A stretch of 35,194 bases of DNA from assembly GCA_902384675.1 (NCBI GenBank), contig CABMCT010000011.1:1-35194 (forward strand). Direction: 5' to 3'. The position numbers and the translations under genes were made by a program. A model generated the notes under the pieces. That model was not told the origin of the DNA. It saw nothing but the letters and a program-made list of their open reading frames with translations, and made no database searches. The stretch is from an uncultured archaeon. Lineage in GTDB: Archaea > EX4484-52 > LFW-46. Every line of letters starts with the position of its first letter. Within the stretch, counting starts at the first letter, position 1. Positions 1 through 9,740 of the stretch are shown here, piece after piece.

Positions 1-2
1 CA

Positions 3-143
3 ATACTGAACTGGAGAAAGAACCAGACGCGCGAATCATTGAAAGGCTCATACTGGCAGCCTCACAAGTTTGCGGAGTTCAACAACAGAGTTGCGAATTA
101 TTCCGGTGCAAGATTGAGTAAGCTTGCAGAGGAGCCGGTGTAA
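3..143 (+). CDS. C-terminal fragment of an unidentified protein cut by the window edge (...ILNWRKNQTRESLKGSYWQPHKFAEFNNRVANYSGARLSKLAEEPV*)
   Basis: Open frame from the window start to TAA at 141-143, followed by a NUDIX gene on the same strand. Confidence 0.5.
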   Translation: MLNWRKNQTRESLKGSYWQPHKFAEFNNRVANYSGARLSKLAEEPV

Positions 144-161
144 ATGTTTTAGGAATCTCAT

Positions 162-599
162 ATGGCTGAAGAAAGATTCAGGATAATTTCGGGCGCATAT
201 CTGATATTGATAAAGAATAAAAAAGTGCTTCTCGCCCGCAGATACAATACCGGATACCGGGATGGCGAATGGGGCCTTCCTGCGGGGCACTTGGAAGAAA
301 ATGAAACAATAATGCATACGGCAGTGAGAGAAGCAAAAGAAGAAACAGGGGTAAAAATAGATGCAAAAGATTTGCGTCTTGTTCATATCATGCACAGAAA
401 AGAGCATGACGGACCGAGATTAAATTTATTTTTTACTGCCAAAAAATGGGTTGGCGAACCAAAAATAATGGAACCTGACAGGTGCGATAACATCGGCTTT
501 TTCGATATCAGTAACCTTCCGGAAAATACAACGCCATACGTTAGACAATCAATTGAATGCATGCTGCAAAAAATACCGTACAGCGAATACGGCTGGTAG
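162..599 (+). CDS. NUDIX hydrolase
   Basis: NUDIX box GHLEENETIMHTAVREAKEETGV fits GX5EX7REUXEEXGU. Confidence 0.93.
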   Translation: MAEERFRIISGAYLILIKNKKVLLARRYNTGYRDGEWGLPAGHLEENETIMHTAVREAKEETGVKIDAKDLRLVHIMHRKEHDGPRLNLFFTAKKWVGEPKIMEPDRCDNIGFFDISNLPENTTPYVRQSIECMLQKIPYSEYGW

Positions 600-611
600 G
601 TATGCGCGCTG

Positions 612-1150
612 GTGAAACAATTTCATTACCGCAACCACGGATATGTTGTGATATTAATGACTAAAAACGCATGCTGTAAAAGTGAAGAAATAGGCACTGC
701 GTATGAAACAATAAAAATAGAGAAAACAAATAACGTCTGCCCCATGTGCGAAAATTATGCGAAAAAGCAGGCATCAAAGCCGATTGCCATCATGTGCTGC
801 GAGGGGGCGTGCCTGCGTGGGGAAATCGCGAGGCGCGCAGCAAATATGCTTTGCAGTTCTATTGCACAGAATAAAACCGCGCGCATTTGTTTGGGTGGGG
901 CGTTTACAAAAGATACCGGGCAAAGAAATCTTGTGAGAAATGCAAAGAAAGTAATCGCGCTTGAAGGCTGCTTTATCAAATGTTCGTCGCGAATGATGAA
1001 AGGAGCAATCAACGACTTAAGCCAGAGGTAATCATCGCAGATAAACTATATGATTTTGACAGTAACCTTTTCAGGATAGATGAAATGCCAGAAAGCGAAA
1101 TTGATTCGCATGCAAAAGAAGTTGCAGAAAGTGTAGCAAAAAAGTTATGA
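612..1150 (+). pseudogene. DGC-domain (putative zinc-binding) protein, interrupted by an apparent -1 frameshift near 1017-1020
   Basis: ORF 612-1031 has a Cys-rich DGC-like pattern (CCEGACLRGEIARRAANML, ALEGCFIKCS). The expected continuation KPEVIIADKLYDFDSNLFRIDEMPESEIDSHAKEVAESVAKKL* lies in the -1 frame, ending at TGA 1148-1150. Confidence 0.65.
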
Positions 1151-1160
1151 TGGTGTTTTT

Positions 1161-1421
1161 ATGGAACTGAAATTTTTCGAATCCCCGACATGCCCGGATT
1201 GCCCGGCTGCAAAGAAAAATGTCAAAGAAATTTTGGCAAAGTTCAAGCTTCTGGAAAAGCTGAAATTTTTTGACATCTCGACCGACGATGGAAGAATTGA
1301 ATCGCTGAACTGCATGGTGATGGGCTCCCCAACTCTTGTAGTGGATGAGGAAGTCATTACCAAAGATATTCTTCTGGATGCAAAGAAGCTTGAGAATGAG
1401 TTGAAAGGAAGGATTAATTAG
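1161..1421 (+). CDS. Thioredoxin/glutaredoxin-like small redox protein (CPDC motif)
   Basis: MELKFFESPTCPDCPAAKKNVKEI... and MGSPTLVVDEEVI (SPT in place of the cis-Pro region). Confidence 0.8.
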   Translation: MELKFFESPTCPDCPAAKKNVKEILAKFKLLEKLKFFDISTDDGRIESLNCMVMGSPTLVVDEEVITKDILLDAKKLENELKGRIN

Positions 1422-1457
1422 AAAGACTATTAATAGAATCGCGGGGAATTAAATATC

Positions 1458-1907
1458 CTAATCCCAATAGTCCGCATTGAATTTCTCGTCCAGCTCGCGT
1501 TGAATAATTTCATCTGCGTCATTAATTGACGCAAGCATTGTTCCAATATCATACAAATCATCAGCATTGCGATTAACATCAAGTAAGCTACGTTCTGCAA
1601 AATAAAGTACTTCAAAAGATTTGGCGCTTGCTTCATCTAAAATTATAGCTACGCGCGCATTTGAGCAATCCATTTCAGAACCTATAGGTACATATTTTAA
1701 TCCATATTTCATCGACAATAATGCCGCAGGATTTGTATTTGATGGAGAATCAAGTGCCCGCCATCTTGCCTTAACTTCGTTCTCGAACAAATACGATGCA
1801 AAAAGATCGTATTTCTCCGGCGTACTCTGAAATAAATAGTCGTGATTTTCCGGTCTCCAAAATACTATTACTGCGCGGGGGGCCTTTGCATTATTTTTAC
1901 TACGCAT
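1458..1907 (-). CDS. Hypothetical protein (149 aa)
   Basis: Complete ORF occupying otherwise empty space; no family recognised. Confidence 0.6.
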   Translation of the reverse strand: MRSKNNAKAPRAVIVFWRPENHDYLFQSTPEKYDLFASYLFENEVKARWRALDSPSNTNPAALLSMKYGLKYVPIGSEMDCSNARVAIILDEASAKSFEVLYFAERSLLDVNRNADDLYDIGTMLASINDADEIIQRELDEKFNADYWD

Positions 1908-1945
1908 AAGATAGGACTAAATTAGAAAACATTTAAACCTATCTA

Positions 1946-2773
1946 TTACTGCTTCTTCAACACGTTCGGAATCTCGCTAATCAAATCCGATGCGAGCAGG
2001 GAATTACCGAACTTCTTATACGCCAAGTCGCCTGCTGCGCCGTTGATATGCGCTGCACATCCAGCTGCCTCAAAAGCCGGGCAGCCTTGTGCGAGAAGAG
2101 TCCCAAGAATTCCTGCCAGCGTATCGCCTGTCCCGCCTACGGTCATTCCTGCGTTTCCTGTTTTATTGAACGCGGTCCTGTTGCCGTCAGAAATTATATC
2201 AACAGGATTCTTAAGCAACACTACAGAGCCGATATTTTCTGCAGCAGTTTTGACAACCTTCTCGGCAGCACTCATCTGCTGCGGAACAGAAAGGTCCGCA
2301 AGAAGCGTGAATTCTTTTACATGAGGCGTATAGACCGCGTCCTTTACTTTGTATCCTCCGTCAACTATCGCATCCGCGTCAACCACGCAGGGTTTTTTGT
2401 ATTCCTTAATCATTTTGGCTGCAACTTTGAGGACACTGGAATTCTTCGTAATGCCGTTTCCTATGACCATTGCATCGGTTTTTTCCTGGATCTGATAAAA
2501 CAAGTACATTGCGCTTTCATTCAGGTAATCTCCTTCATAACCATAAACGATTAGGTCAGGAGAATATGACGCAACTGTTGCTGCGATGCTTTCCGGAACG
2601 AGAAGATAAACCAAATCTGCGCCTGCTCTTAGAGCGGATAATCCAACAAGTGCCGGCGAGCCGAAATAAAGCTTGCTTCCGCCGACAACAAGAACCTTGC
2701 CGTTTTCGCCCTTATGCGAGCCGGGATTTCTTTGCTTTAATGTCCTTTTTAGAAAGTTTTTGTCTACGAACAT
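1946..2773 (-). CDS. nnrD: ADP/ATP-dependent NAD(P)H-hydrate dehydratase (carbohydrate kinase family)
   Basis: KGENGKVLVVGGSKLYFGSPALVGLSALRAGADLV, VDADAI and GMTVGGTGDTLAGI motifs. Confidence 0.92.
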   Translation of the reverse strand: MFVDKNFLKRTLKQRNPGSHKGENGKVLVVGGSKLYFGSPALVGLSALRAGADLVYLLVPESIAATVASYSPDLIVYGYEGDYLNESAMYLFYQIQEKTDAMVIGNGITKNSSVLKVAAKMIKEYKKPCVVDADAIVDGGYKVKDAVYTPHVKEFTLLADLSVPQQMSAAEKVVKTAAENIGSVVLLKNPVDIISDGNRTAFNKTGNAGMTVGGTGDTLAGILGTLLAQGCPAFEAAGCAAHINGAAGDLAYKKFGNSLLASDLISEIPNVLKKQ

Positions 2774-2840
2774 ATTCTTTATTTGTCGAAGGGAGTATAT
2801 ATCCTTTTTCTAAAAAGGCTCAGTTCGTGTTGGATTTTCG

Positions 2841-2864
2841 TTCGGCTGCCGCTTCAAAGCCGAA
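2841..2864. repeat. 7-bp hairpin TTCGGCT...AGCCGAA in the intergenic region
   Basis: TTCGGCT 2841-2847 and AGCCGAA 2858-2864 are exact complements. Confidence 0.5.
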
Positions 2865-2935
2865 GTAAAGTTTTAGCAGGGGGTCTATTTTTGCATCAAA
2901 TAACTAGAATTTTTAAATTTTAAATTTACAAAGAT

Positions 2936-3373
2936 TTATTCACGTTTTCGCTCCTTTGCGCGCCTCTCAAATTCCGCCTTCTCCTCTGCATTTGCAAACG
3001 ATGGCTGAGCAACCGGAACCGGTTTCCCGCTGCGGTCCACGCTCACAAATACAAACTTCGCATTGTCAACAATCTTTTTTTCGCCTGACATGACTGTCAC
3101 GCAGACGTCAAGGGAAGTCTTGCCCACATAGCAGACCTTTGCGGAAATTTCTGCAGTCTCGCCGACTTTGACCGGCGCCTTGAAAACCATATCATTTAGC
3201 GCGACAGTCACAAGGTCGTTCTGCGCGTATTTTCTTGCAGCGATAAATGCTGTCCGGTCCATATACGAGAGAAGCGCGCCTCCGAAAATATTGCCGTAAT
3301 GATTCGTGTCATTAGGGAGAACTACGATGTCCGATTTTGCTGTTCCTGCGGAAATTGGCTGAAGCATTAGCAT
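2936..3373 (-). CDS. Hotdog-fold acyl-CoA thioesterase (YciA/BACH-like)
   Basis: DTNHYGNIFGGALLSYMDRTAFIAARKYA, FKAPVKVGETAEISAKV. Confidence 0.88.
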   Translation of the reverse strand: MLMLQPISAGTAKSDIVVLPNDTNHYGNIFGGALLSYMDRTAFIAARKYAQNDLVTVALNDMVFKAPVKVGETAEISAKVCYVGKTSLDVCVTVMSGEKKIVDNAKFVFVSVDRSGKPVPVAQPSFANAEEKAEFERRAKERKRE

Positions 3374-3484
3374 ACCTCAAGAGTTAATCTATAGTATCTT
3401 CAATGTCATCGATAAAGGGAAGAGAATTGCGGATAAACATACTGCTTATTAGCGCGCAGTATTTTTTAAAGCATTTGTCGGCGC

Positions 3485-3979
3485 TTAAGAAAGCCCGCTC
3501 AAAAGAGGCTGTAATACTTTATCAGTGTGTTTTTTGATTATCGTTGCCTGTTCCTCGAGGTCTTTAAGAAATTGCTCAATAGGATACTTTTCTAAACCTA
3601 CTTTCTCTGCATCAAGAACATAGATTGGCTGTGCGTTTAACTCGATTGGCCTAAAAACGTTGCCAAAAAAACATCGATGTCCTCTTTCGGCTTCTTCCGC
3701 CTCCTGACAATATTTGATTTGCCAATCCCGCAGTTCTTTCTGGGAGTATAGAATTCCATTCGCTTTTGGATTCTCAAGCAGAATTCGATGCAACACCAGA
3801 AGTGAGTTATTATCTACTTCAATAATATTGTACGCCGGGATGCCGACAATTATTGATGCTCCGACACGGTCAAATGTTATCTCATTTATATCTATTAACG
3901 GATTGCCATTATCGTTAATATTCCGATAGAATACGCCACCAACTCCACGTTTATCCGGAAACTCCTGAATAAGATACAT
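3485..3979 (-). CDS. Hypothetical protein (164 aa)
   Basis: Complete ORF, TATA-like AT-rich DNA upstream; no family recognised. Confidence 0.6.
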   Translation of the reverse strand: MYLIQEFPDKRGVGGVFYRNINDNGNPLIDINEITFDRVGASIIVGIPAYNIIEVDNNSLLVLHRILLENPKANGILYSQKELRDWQIKYCQEAEEAERGHRCFFGNVFRPIELNAQPIYVLDAEKVGLEKYPIEQFLKDLEEQATIIKKHTDKVLQPLLSGLS

Positions 3980-4024
3980 ATAGATTTATTATGAAAACAG
4001 ATTTTTAAAGAAAAAGAAAAGGAA

Positions 4025-4339
4025 TTATTCCTTCAGCTCGATTTCGATATTGACGCCCTCAGGAACTTCCACACGCATGATCTGGCGCAAAGCGCGCTCG
4101 TTTATGCCCACATCAATCACGCGCTTGTGTACCCGCATTTCCCAGCGCTCAAATGTCGCGGTTCCTGCGCCGGATGGGGATTTTCGTGTCACGACCTTAA
4201 GCTTTTTTGTCGGAAGCGGCATGGGCCCGGTCACAGAGGCGCCGAATTTCTGGGCAGTCTCCTTGATGCTGTGGACTAGCTCTTCCAATTTCTTGTAGTC
4301 CGTACTTGCCACTCTGATTCGTGCCACCTGCATAAACAT
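4025..4339 (-). CDS. rpsJ: 30S ribosomal protein S10 (uS10)
   Basis: ARIRVASTDYKKLEELVHSIKETAQKFGASVTGPMPLPTKK..., immediately downstream of EF-1alpha as usual in archaea. Start chosen at an internal Met (4339 or 4333), not the longest ORF. Confidence 0.93.
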   Translation of the reverse strand: MFMQVARIRVASTDYKKLEELVHSIKETAQKFGASVTGPMPLPTKKLKVVTRKSPSGAGTATFERWEMRVHKRVIDVGINERALRQIMRVEVPEGVNIEIELKE

Positions 4340-4394
4340 CCCATCCCAAAAATATAAAAAAGTCCCGGCAAAAGCCAGGACACTCTCGAATAAT

Positions 4395-5678
4395 TTATTT
4401 TCCGGATTTCTTTGCCGGAACAACGTCGATTACCATACCTGCTGCAATTGTCATTCCCATGTCCCTGATTGCGAACTTTGCAAGCTGCGGGAATTCCGAC
4501 TGCTTTTCAATAACCATCGGCTTGAGCGGCTTGCATTTGATAATTGCCGCATCTCCTGCCTTTATGAAATCAGGGTGTTCAGCCTCAACAGCTCCTGATG
4601 CAGGATTCAATTTCTTGACTATCTCGGTTATTGTGCATGATACGTGCGAAGTGTGTGCATGGAACACCGGAGTATACCCCTTGGTTATAACCGAAGGGTG
4701 CTGCAGAACAATTATCTGTGCAGTAAATTCCTCAGCAACCGTAGGAGGATTATCCACGTGTCCTGCGACTTCTCCTCGCTCGATGTCGTTTCTTGCAAGG
4801 CCTCGGACATTAAAGCCGATGTTATCGCCTGCTATTGCCTGGGGAATGGATTCGTGGTGCATTTCTACCTGCTTTACATCACCGACCTTTCCTGAAGGCA
4901 TGAAAATTACCTTGTCGTTTGCCTTAAGCGTTCCTGATTCTACTCTTCCTACAGGCACTGTGCCGACACCCGTAATGGTGTAGACGTCCTGGATAGGAAT
5001 CCTGAGCGGCTTGTCTGTTGGCTTTGCAGGAACTTCCAGCTTATCAAGTGCCTCGATAAGTGTCGGTCCTGTGTACCACGACATTTTGTCGGACTTCTTT
5101 GCAATGTTGTCGCCGGTCCATGCCGAAAGCGGAATATAGTTGAACGCGTCTGTCTTGTAGCCGACTGATTTCAGGAGCTTTATTATGTCCTCCTTTGCTT
5201 TTGTATAAGCCGCCTGGTCGAAATTGGCTTCGTCCATCTTATTGATTGCGATAATAAGCTGCTTCAAACCAAGTGTCTTAATCAGGAAAACGTGCTCCTT
5301 TGTCTGTGGCATGACGCCGTCCTTTGCTCCAAGAACAAGGATTGCTGCATCAGCCTGTGACGCTCCTGTAATCATGTTCTTCACAAAGTCCCTGTGGCCC
5401 GGAGCGTCGATAACTGTAAAGTATCTGTTTGCGGTATCAAATCTCTGGTGCATGATGTCGATTGTTACGCCTCTCTCTCGCTCTTCCTTTACAGTGTCCA
5501 TTAAGAATGCGAATTTAAAGGATTCCTTTTTCAATTCTTTTGCTTTCTCTTCTATCTTTTTCATTTCCTGTTCAGGAACATTTCCTGTGTCCCATAGAAG
5601 CCTGCCTACGAGCGTTGATTTCCCCTGGTCAACGTGTCCGATTGTCACGATGTTCATGTGCGGTTTTGCTGCTGCCAT
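4395..5678 (-). CDS. tuf: Elongation factor 1-alpha
   Basis: [32 protein letters not shown] motifs; archaeal-type sequence. Confidence 0.97.
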   Translation of the reverse strand: MAAAKPHMNIVTIGHVDQGKSTLVGRLLWDTGNVPEQEMKKIEEKAKELKKESFKFAFLMDTVKEERERGVTIDIMHQRFDTANRYFTVIDAPGHRDFVKNMITGASQADAAILVLGAKDGVMPQTKEHVFLIKTLGLKQLIIAINKMDEANFDQAAYTKAKEDIIKLLKSVGYKTDAFNYIPLSAWTGDNIAKKSDKMSWYTGPTLIEALDKLEVPAKPTDKPLRIPIQDVYTITGVGTVPVGRVESGTLKANDKVIFMPSGKVGDVKQVEMHHESIPQAIAGDNIGFNVRGLARNDIERGEVAGHVDNPPTVAEEFTAQIIVLQHPSVITKGYTPVFHAHTSHVSCTITEIVKKLNPASGAVEAEHPDFIKAGDAAIIKCKPLKPMVIEKQSEFPQLAKFAIRDMGMTIAAGMVIDVVPAKKSGK

Positions 5679-5728
5679 TTTTAGTCAACTCCATCAAATA
5701 TTTGCGTTTTACTTTGGACTAAAAAGCT

Positions 5729-5744
5729 TGCCACGTTAGTGGCA
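5729..5744. repeat. Hairpin TGCCAC-GTTA-GTGGCA upstream of EF-1alpha
   Basis: 6-bp perfect inverted repeat. Confidence 0.5.
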
Positions 5745-5843
5745 TGATATGTTAGTCACCATTTACGTATAAACGTTCTTTATTATTCACACATTAGATT
5801 TATAAATCTATACTTTGGGTGCACAAACCGATGCAGCCACGGA

Positions 5844-5945
5844 ATTTGAAAAATAAGCCAGATGCCACTGTTTTTACCGCATGGATTAATTCCGGACAGC
5901 TTATTTTCAAATCGCCTCTCGGCGGTTGTAAAACGCATTTTACAA
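5844..5945. repeat. Three consecutive intergenic hairpins between EF-1alpha and the histone-fold gene
   Basis: ATTTGAAAAATAAGC 5844-5858 / GCTTATTTTCAAAT 5899-5912 (one bulge); CGCC-TCTC-GGCG 5913-5924; TTGTAAAA-CGCA-TTTTACAA 5926-5945. Confidence 0.6.
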
Positions 5946-5998
5946 GCTATTTTGGTGGTTATTTAAAACTAACTGACCATATATGTTTTAGTGATATT

Positions 5999-6514
5999 AT
6001 GGCTCAAAAACAGGTTGAAGAAGTCAAAGAGAGCATTCAAGAAGAAGCTGTCCAAACTGTCGAAGAGGTGCCACAGGCCCCGTCTGCGGCTGTAGAAGAG
6101 GAAATAAGCGACGAATCGCTTCCATTCCCCAACGCAACAGTTGTAAGGCACATAAAAGCATATGCTCCAAACAAGATGATTTCATCCAAGGTAAAAGTAG
6201 CGCTGAATCATTTCTTGGGCGACGTCGTCAAAGTCGTTGCAAAGGACATGGGCAAGACACGGTATTCCATGATAGAGATGGACGACTTCCAGCGCGCGAC
6301 AAAACCCTACACAGTAGCCGAGGATTTGGAATTCGAGAAACAGAGAATCGTTGCCCAGCTTGAAAAGACAAAAATGGACATCGAAGGATTGATCCGCGAC
6401 TTCAACAGGAAATTCAAGATGCAGGAAGCAAACGAGTTCCATGTGATCGGAATCGAGGACGGAAAAGTTGCCGAGGTCCAAATTGAGGAAAATGGTGCCC
6501 AGAAAGAAGAATAG
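5999..6514 (+). CDS. Histone-fold protein with acidic N-terminal and coiled-coil-like C-terminal extensions
   Basis: LPFPNATVVRHIKAYAPNKMISSKVKVALNHFLGDVVKVVAKDMGKTRYSMIEMDDFQRA aligns by eye with archaeal histones (LPxAPxxRIIKxAGA.RVS...). Start MAQKQ at 5999 with AT-rich TTTAAA about 35 nt upstream. Confidence 0.72.
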   Translation: MAQKQVEEVKESIQEEAVQTVEEVPQAPSAAVEEEISDESLPFPNATVVRHIKAYAPNKMISSKVKVALNHFLGDVVKVVAKDMGKTRYSMIEMDDFQRATKPYTVAEDLEFEKQRIVAQLEKTKMDIEGLIRDFNRKFKMQEANEFHVIGIEDGKVAEVQIEENGAQKEE

Positions 6515-6524
6515 AGCGCGGACT

Positions 6525-6962
6525 TCAAATCGCTCTAAGAATTCTCAAAATAAAGTAAACAATCCCCGCCGATTTAAGCGCTTTTGCAATGGATATCACA
6601 ACAAGGAATTTTCTTGAGTCGTACTTCTCTATCCCGACGATTATCGGCGCCAAGTCCCCGACAAACGGAATCCATGGGGAAATAATAATGAATGCTTCGC
6701 CATGCTTCTGGAACCAGCCGCGGACGTTATTTTCTGTCTCCTTGCTGTGGAAATGAAAAATGCGAAGCCTCGTCAATCCGTATCTTCCGATAAAATAGCC
6801 GATAAAAGCGCCAATTATCGAGCCCGCTGTAAGGACTATAAACACGTATAATGGCAATTCCCCGGACCTCAGGAGCTCTACAATAGGCAGCTCTGTAGGA
6901 ATCGGAATTACCGAAGACAGAAGAGCAACGACAAATAGCGATAATAATCCTGCGGAATGCAT
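6525..6962 (-). CDS. VTT/DedA-family (SNARE-associated-like) membrane protein
   Basis: GAFIGYFIGRYG..., ISPWIPFVGDLAPIIVGIEKYDSRKFLV. Confidence 0.8.
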   Translation of the reverse strand: MHSAGLLSLFVVALLSSVIPIPTELPIVELLRSGELPLYVFIVLTAGSIIGAFIGYFIGRYGLTRLRIFHFHSKETENNVRGWFQKHGEAFIIISPWIPFVGDLAPIIVGIEKYDSRKFLVVISIAKALKSAGIVYFILRILRAI

Positions 6963-7013
6963 AGAATAGCTTATTCTTCAATTCATAAAAGCTTTGTCGC
7001 TTCATATTCTGCT

Positions 7014-8066
7014 ATGTCTGCTCTTTCGTTCAGCTTAAAATCGCTTCCTCGTGATTTCATTGTAGAAGAAATCACTCCTGAAAAAGAGGTTCTTGCTCTT
7101 GATAAACTTTATTCTTTTGACGAAAAATCAGCGGGGAAATTTCTGCAGTTTATTCTCCAGAAAGAAAACCGCGATACATTGGAGGTTCTGGATGAAATTG
7201 CGCGCAAGCTTCATGTTACGCGAGAAACTCTTTCAATTGCAGGAATGAAGGACAAGGAAGCAATAACATCGCAATCGGCCTCTGCTTACAGGGTTAAAAA
7301 AGAGCAACTGGAGAAGATTAAAATCCGCGGCGTGAAGTTAATTCCTGTGCAGTACAGCGACAAGAAGTCCTTTCTTGGCAATTTATGGGGCAACAGATTC
7401 GAGATTACTGCACGCGATATTGATATGGAAAAGGACAGGCTAAAGGAATTCATAGAGTCGCGAATTCAGGAAATGCACGGAGTTTTCCCTAACTATTTCG
7501 GCGAGCAGCGCTTTGGGGAGGACAACAGCACGCAGAAGATTGGCAAATTGATTCTAAAAAGAGAGTTTAAAACAGCAGCATTAGAATGCACAAAACGATA
7601 TAGAGAATGTGCCACTTATCTAAAAAAGCACCCCAAAGACCACGTCGGCGCAATAAAGCAGTTGCCTATTAAGCTTCAGAAATTGTTCATTCATGCGGTG
7701 CAGGCAGAGATATTCAATTCGGCGCTTGACGAACTCGTGAATAAAGGGAAATTTGACAAGAACATTGAAATTCCACTTCCAGGATATCGGTTTTCTTCAC
7801 GCATATTCACTTCGGAGATTGACAAGATTGTCGAGGAGACTTTGAAGGAAAACGGGCTTTCGCCCGAAATGTTTCGCGTAAAAGAACTGCCCGAAATTTC
7901 CTCAGAAGGCGAACTTCGTCGCGCATTCGAGGAATTCCACGAGTTCAAAATCCTTGCGATAGAAGCGGATGAAATTCATTCAGGAAAAACAAAGGCGGTT
8001 TTGCAGTTTTCTCTGAAAAAGGGATGCTATGCGACGGTGTTTTTGGATCGGGTGTTTAAAAAGTAA
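7014..8066 (+). CDS. truD: tRNA pseudouridine(13) synthase TruD
   Basis: LPRDFIVEEI, SIAGMKDKEAITSQ, LWGNRFEITAR, FPNYFGEQRFG motifs. Confidence 0.94.
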   Translation: MSALSFSLKSLPRDFIVEEITPEKEVLALDKLYSFDEKSAGKFLQFILQKENRDTLEVLDEIARKLHVTRETLSIAGMKDKEAITSQSASAYRVKKEQLEKIKIRGVKLIPVQYSDKKSFLGNLWGNRFEITARDIDMEKDRLKEFIESRIQEMHGVFPNYFGEQRFGEDNSTQKIGKLILKREFKTAALECTKRYRECATYLKKHPKDHVGAIKQLPIKLQKLFIHAVQAEIFNSALDELVNKGKFDKNIEIPLPGYRFSSRIFTSEIDKIVEETLKENGLSPEMFRVKELPEISSEGELRRAFEEFHEFKILAIEADEIHSGKTKAVLQFSLKKGCYATVFLDRVFKK

Positions 8067-8067
8067 T

Positions 8068-8406
8068 TTATTTTTCACTTGCTTTAATTATCGCTTCCGC
8101 AATATCCCCTTTTGCCTCTTCCAGTGCTTTTTTCGCTTCTTCGCGCGAAACACCTGCTTTCTCGGCAACAATCGCGATGTCTTCCTCGGAAATAGTCCCT
8201 GAAGGTGTGTGCTCCACCGCCTCCCCGCTTACCTGGAAGCTCTCGTTGCCACCCATGGTCACTTTCTGCACGCTCGGGTTCGATATGACAAGCTCGCTGC
8301 CTGAATTGAGCCGGATTATCACTTCGGAAGCGTCAATCTCTTCGCTTTTTATTCCCATCTGGCGCATGGCCTTTTCCATCTGTTTTGGGTTGATATTCGG
8401 AAACAT
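8068..8406 (-). CDS. Nascent polypeptide-associated complex protein (archaeal NAC)
   Basis: MFPNINPKQMEKAMRQMGI, NAC-like middle, C-terminal UBA (EEDIAIVAEKAGVSREEAKKALEEAKGDIAEAI). Confidence 0.95.
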   Translation of the reverse strand: MFPNINPKQMEKAMRQMGIKSEEIDASEVIIRLNSGSELVISNPSVQKVTMGGNESFQVSGEAVEHTPSGTISEEDIAIVAEKAGVSREEAKKALEEAKGDIAEAIIKASEK

Positions 8407-8439
8407 AAGGCTAAATAAGATTCTAAAAATAATAAAGCT

Positions 8440-9651
8440 ATGCTCTCGGAACTTGTGTTCACGCTTGTTGGCGTTGCTTTCGGTATAGTGAGCGGGCTTG
8501 TTCCCGGGATGCACGTGAATACGCTTGCTGCAATACTTCTTGGAATATTCTACAAATACGACTTTCCCGGAATTCCTCTGGCATATTTTGTCATCGGCAT
8601 GTCTGTTGCAAACGCATTTTCAGCATTCATTCCCTCTATTTTTCTTGGCGCGCCTGACGAATCAACTGTGCTTTCTGTTGCACCCGGGCACAGGATGCTC
8701 AAAAAAGGAAAAGGATACGAGGCACTGGCGCTTACTGTTCTGGGCGGAGCAGGCGGGTTTCTGGCATTGATTATTGCGCTGCCTCTTCTGATTACGGCAG
8801 TCCCGTTCATCTACACTGCAATAAGGCAGTATATCCAGTACATACTTCTTCTTACAGTGATGTTCCTGGTTTGGAAAGAGGAGCGCAAGCTTTGGGCTGC
8901 TTTTGTGTTCCTGCTTTCCTCTGTTTTTGGCATTGTCTCAATGAACTCGAATATAAACAGCTCATTCCTGCTTCTGCCGGTTCTTTCAGGGCTTTTTGGC
9001 TTAAGCACTCTTGTAATAAGCTATTTTACTGATTCAAAAATCCCTGTGCAGCGAGTAAAATTCAGGATAAAATACAAAAAATACATCCCTGCCACTGTTC
9101 TCGGGCTTTTTTCGGGCCTTATTGCAGGCATCTTGCCAGGAATAGGAACATCGCAATCAGCAATAATCGCGCAGCAGTTGGGCAGAATACGCGGACCAAA
9201 GAAGTTCATGGTTGTTCTCGGCTCAATTGCAGTCACTGATATAATGCTCTCGATACTTGCAATATATCTTGTGGGAAATCCGCGCTCAGGCGGAGCTGTT
9301 GCAATACAGGACTTTCTTGGAAGCAAAATGAGCCTTTCCGGCGTCCTGGCATTCATGGCAGCAGGCCTTGTTTCAGCAGTAATTGCCGCATATTTCACTC
9401 TAAAGCTCGGGCAGTCGTTCGGGAATCTGGTCTCGCGTGTAAATTACCGACAAATTGTTATTCTTGCGGCAGTATTTCTCCTAAGTGTGATTTACGCATT
9501 CAGCGGACCGCTAGGCGTTCTTATAAGCATAACAGGCGCTGCAATAGGGATTATCCCTAATCTTGTAGGCGTGAAGAAGTCGCTTTTGCTTGGCTGCCTG
9601 ATAGTGCCCACAGTGCTTTATTTCTTTGGAGTTAGCATATATTTCGTGTGA
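8440..9651 (+). CDS. Archaeal TctA-like (DUF112/tripartite tricarboxylate transporter) membrane protein
   Basis: Multi-TM; duplicated GLVPGMHVNT / GILPGIGTSQSA loops. Confidence 0.82.
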   Translation: MLSELVFTLVGVAFGIVSGLVPGMHVNTLAAILLGIFYKYDFPGIPLAYFVIGMSVANAFSAFIPSIFLGAPDESTVLSVAPGHRMLKKGKGYEALALTVLGGAGGFLALIIALPLLITAVPFIYTAIRQYIQYILLLTVMFLVWKEERKLWAAFVFLLSSVFGIVSMNSNINSSFLLLPVLSGLFGLSTLVISYFTDSKIPVQRVKFRIKYKKYIPATVLGLFSGLIAGILPGIGTSQSAIIAQQLGRIRGPKKFMVVLGSIAVTDIMLSILAIYLVGNPRSGGAVAIQDFLGSKMSLSGVLAFMAAGLVSAVIAAYFTLKLGQSFGNLVSRVNYRQIVILAAVFLLSVIYAFSGPLGVLISITGAAIGIIPNLVGVKKSLLLGCLIVPTVLYFFGVSIYFV

Positions 9652-9740
9652 TTTCACATGAATACCTTGTATGTTCATACCCCTTCACTTCGTGTGGAAC
9701 TCCTTTGTGTGAAGTATGCGGCAGGCAAAAGAATGAATAA
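9648..9740 (+). CDS. Possible 30-aa Cys-rich (zinc-ribbon-like) micro-ORF
   Basis: GTG start overlapping the upstream TGA; product (M)ISHEYLVCSYPFTSCGTPLCEVCGRQKNE, C-x6-CG-x3-C-x2-CG; TAATG junction with the next ORF. Confidence 0.3.
   Translation: MISHEYLVCSYPFTSCGTPLCEVCGRQKNE

Noticed and set aside
4459-4983. + strand ORFs opposite EF-1alpha
   Set aside because: Antisense shadow of a highly conserved gene.
5819-5998. 60-aa N-terminal extension of the histone-fold ORF
   Set aside because: Sequence is dominated by hairpins and TATA-like DNA; the natural start MAQKQ is at 5999.
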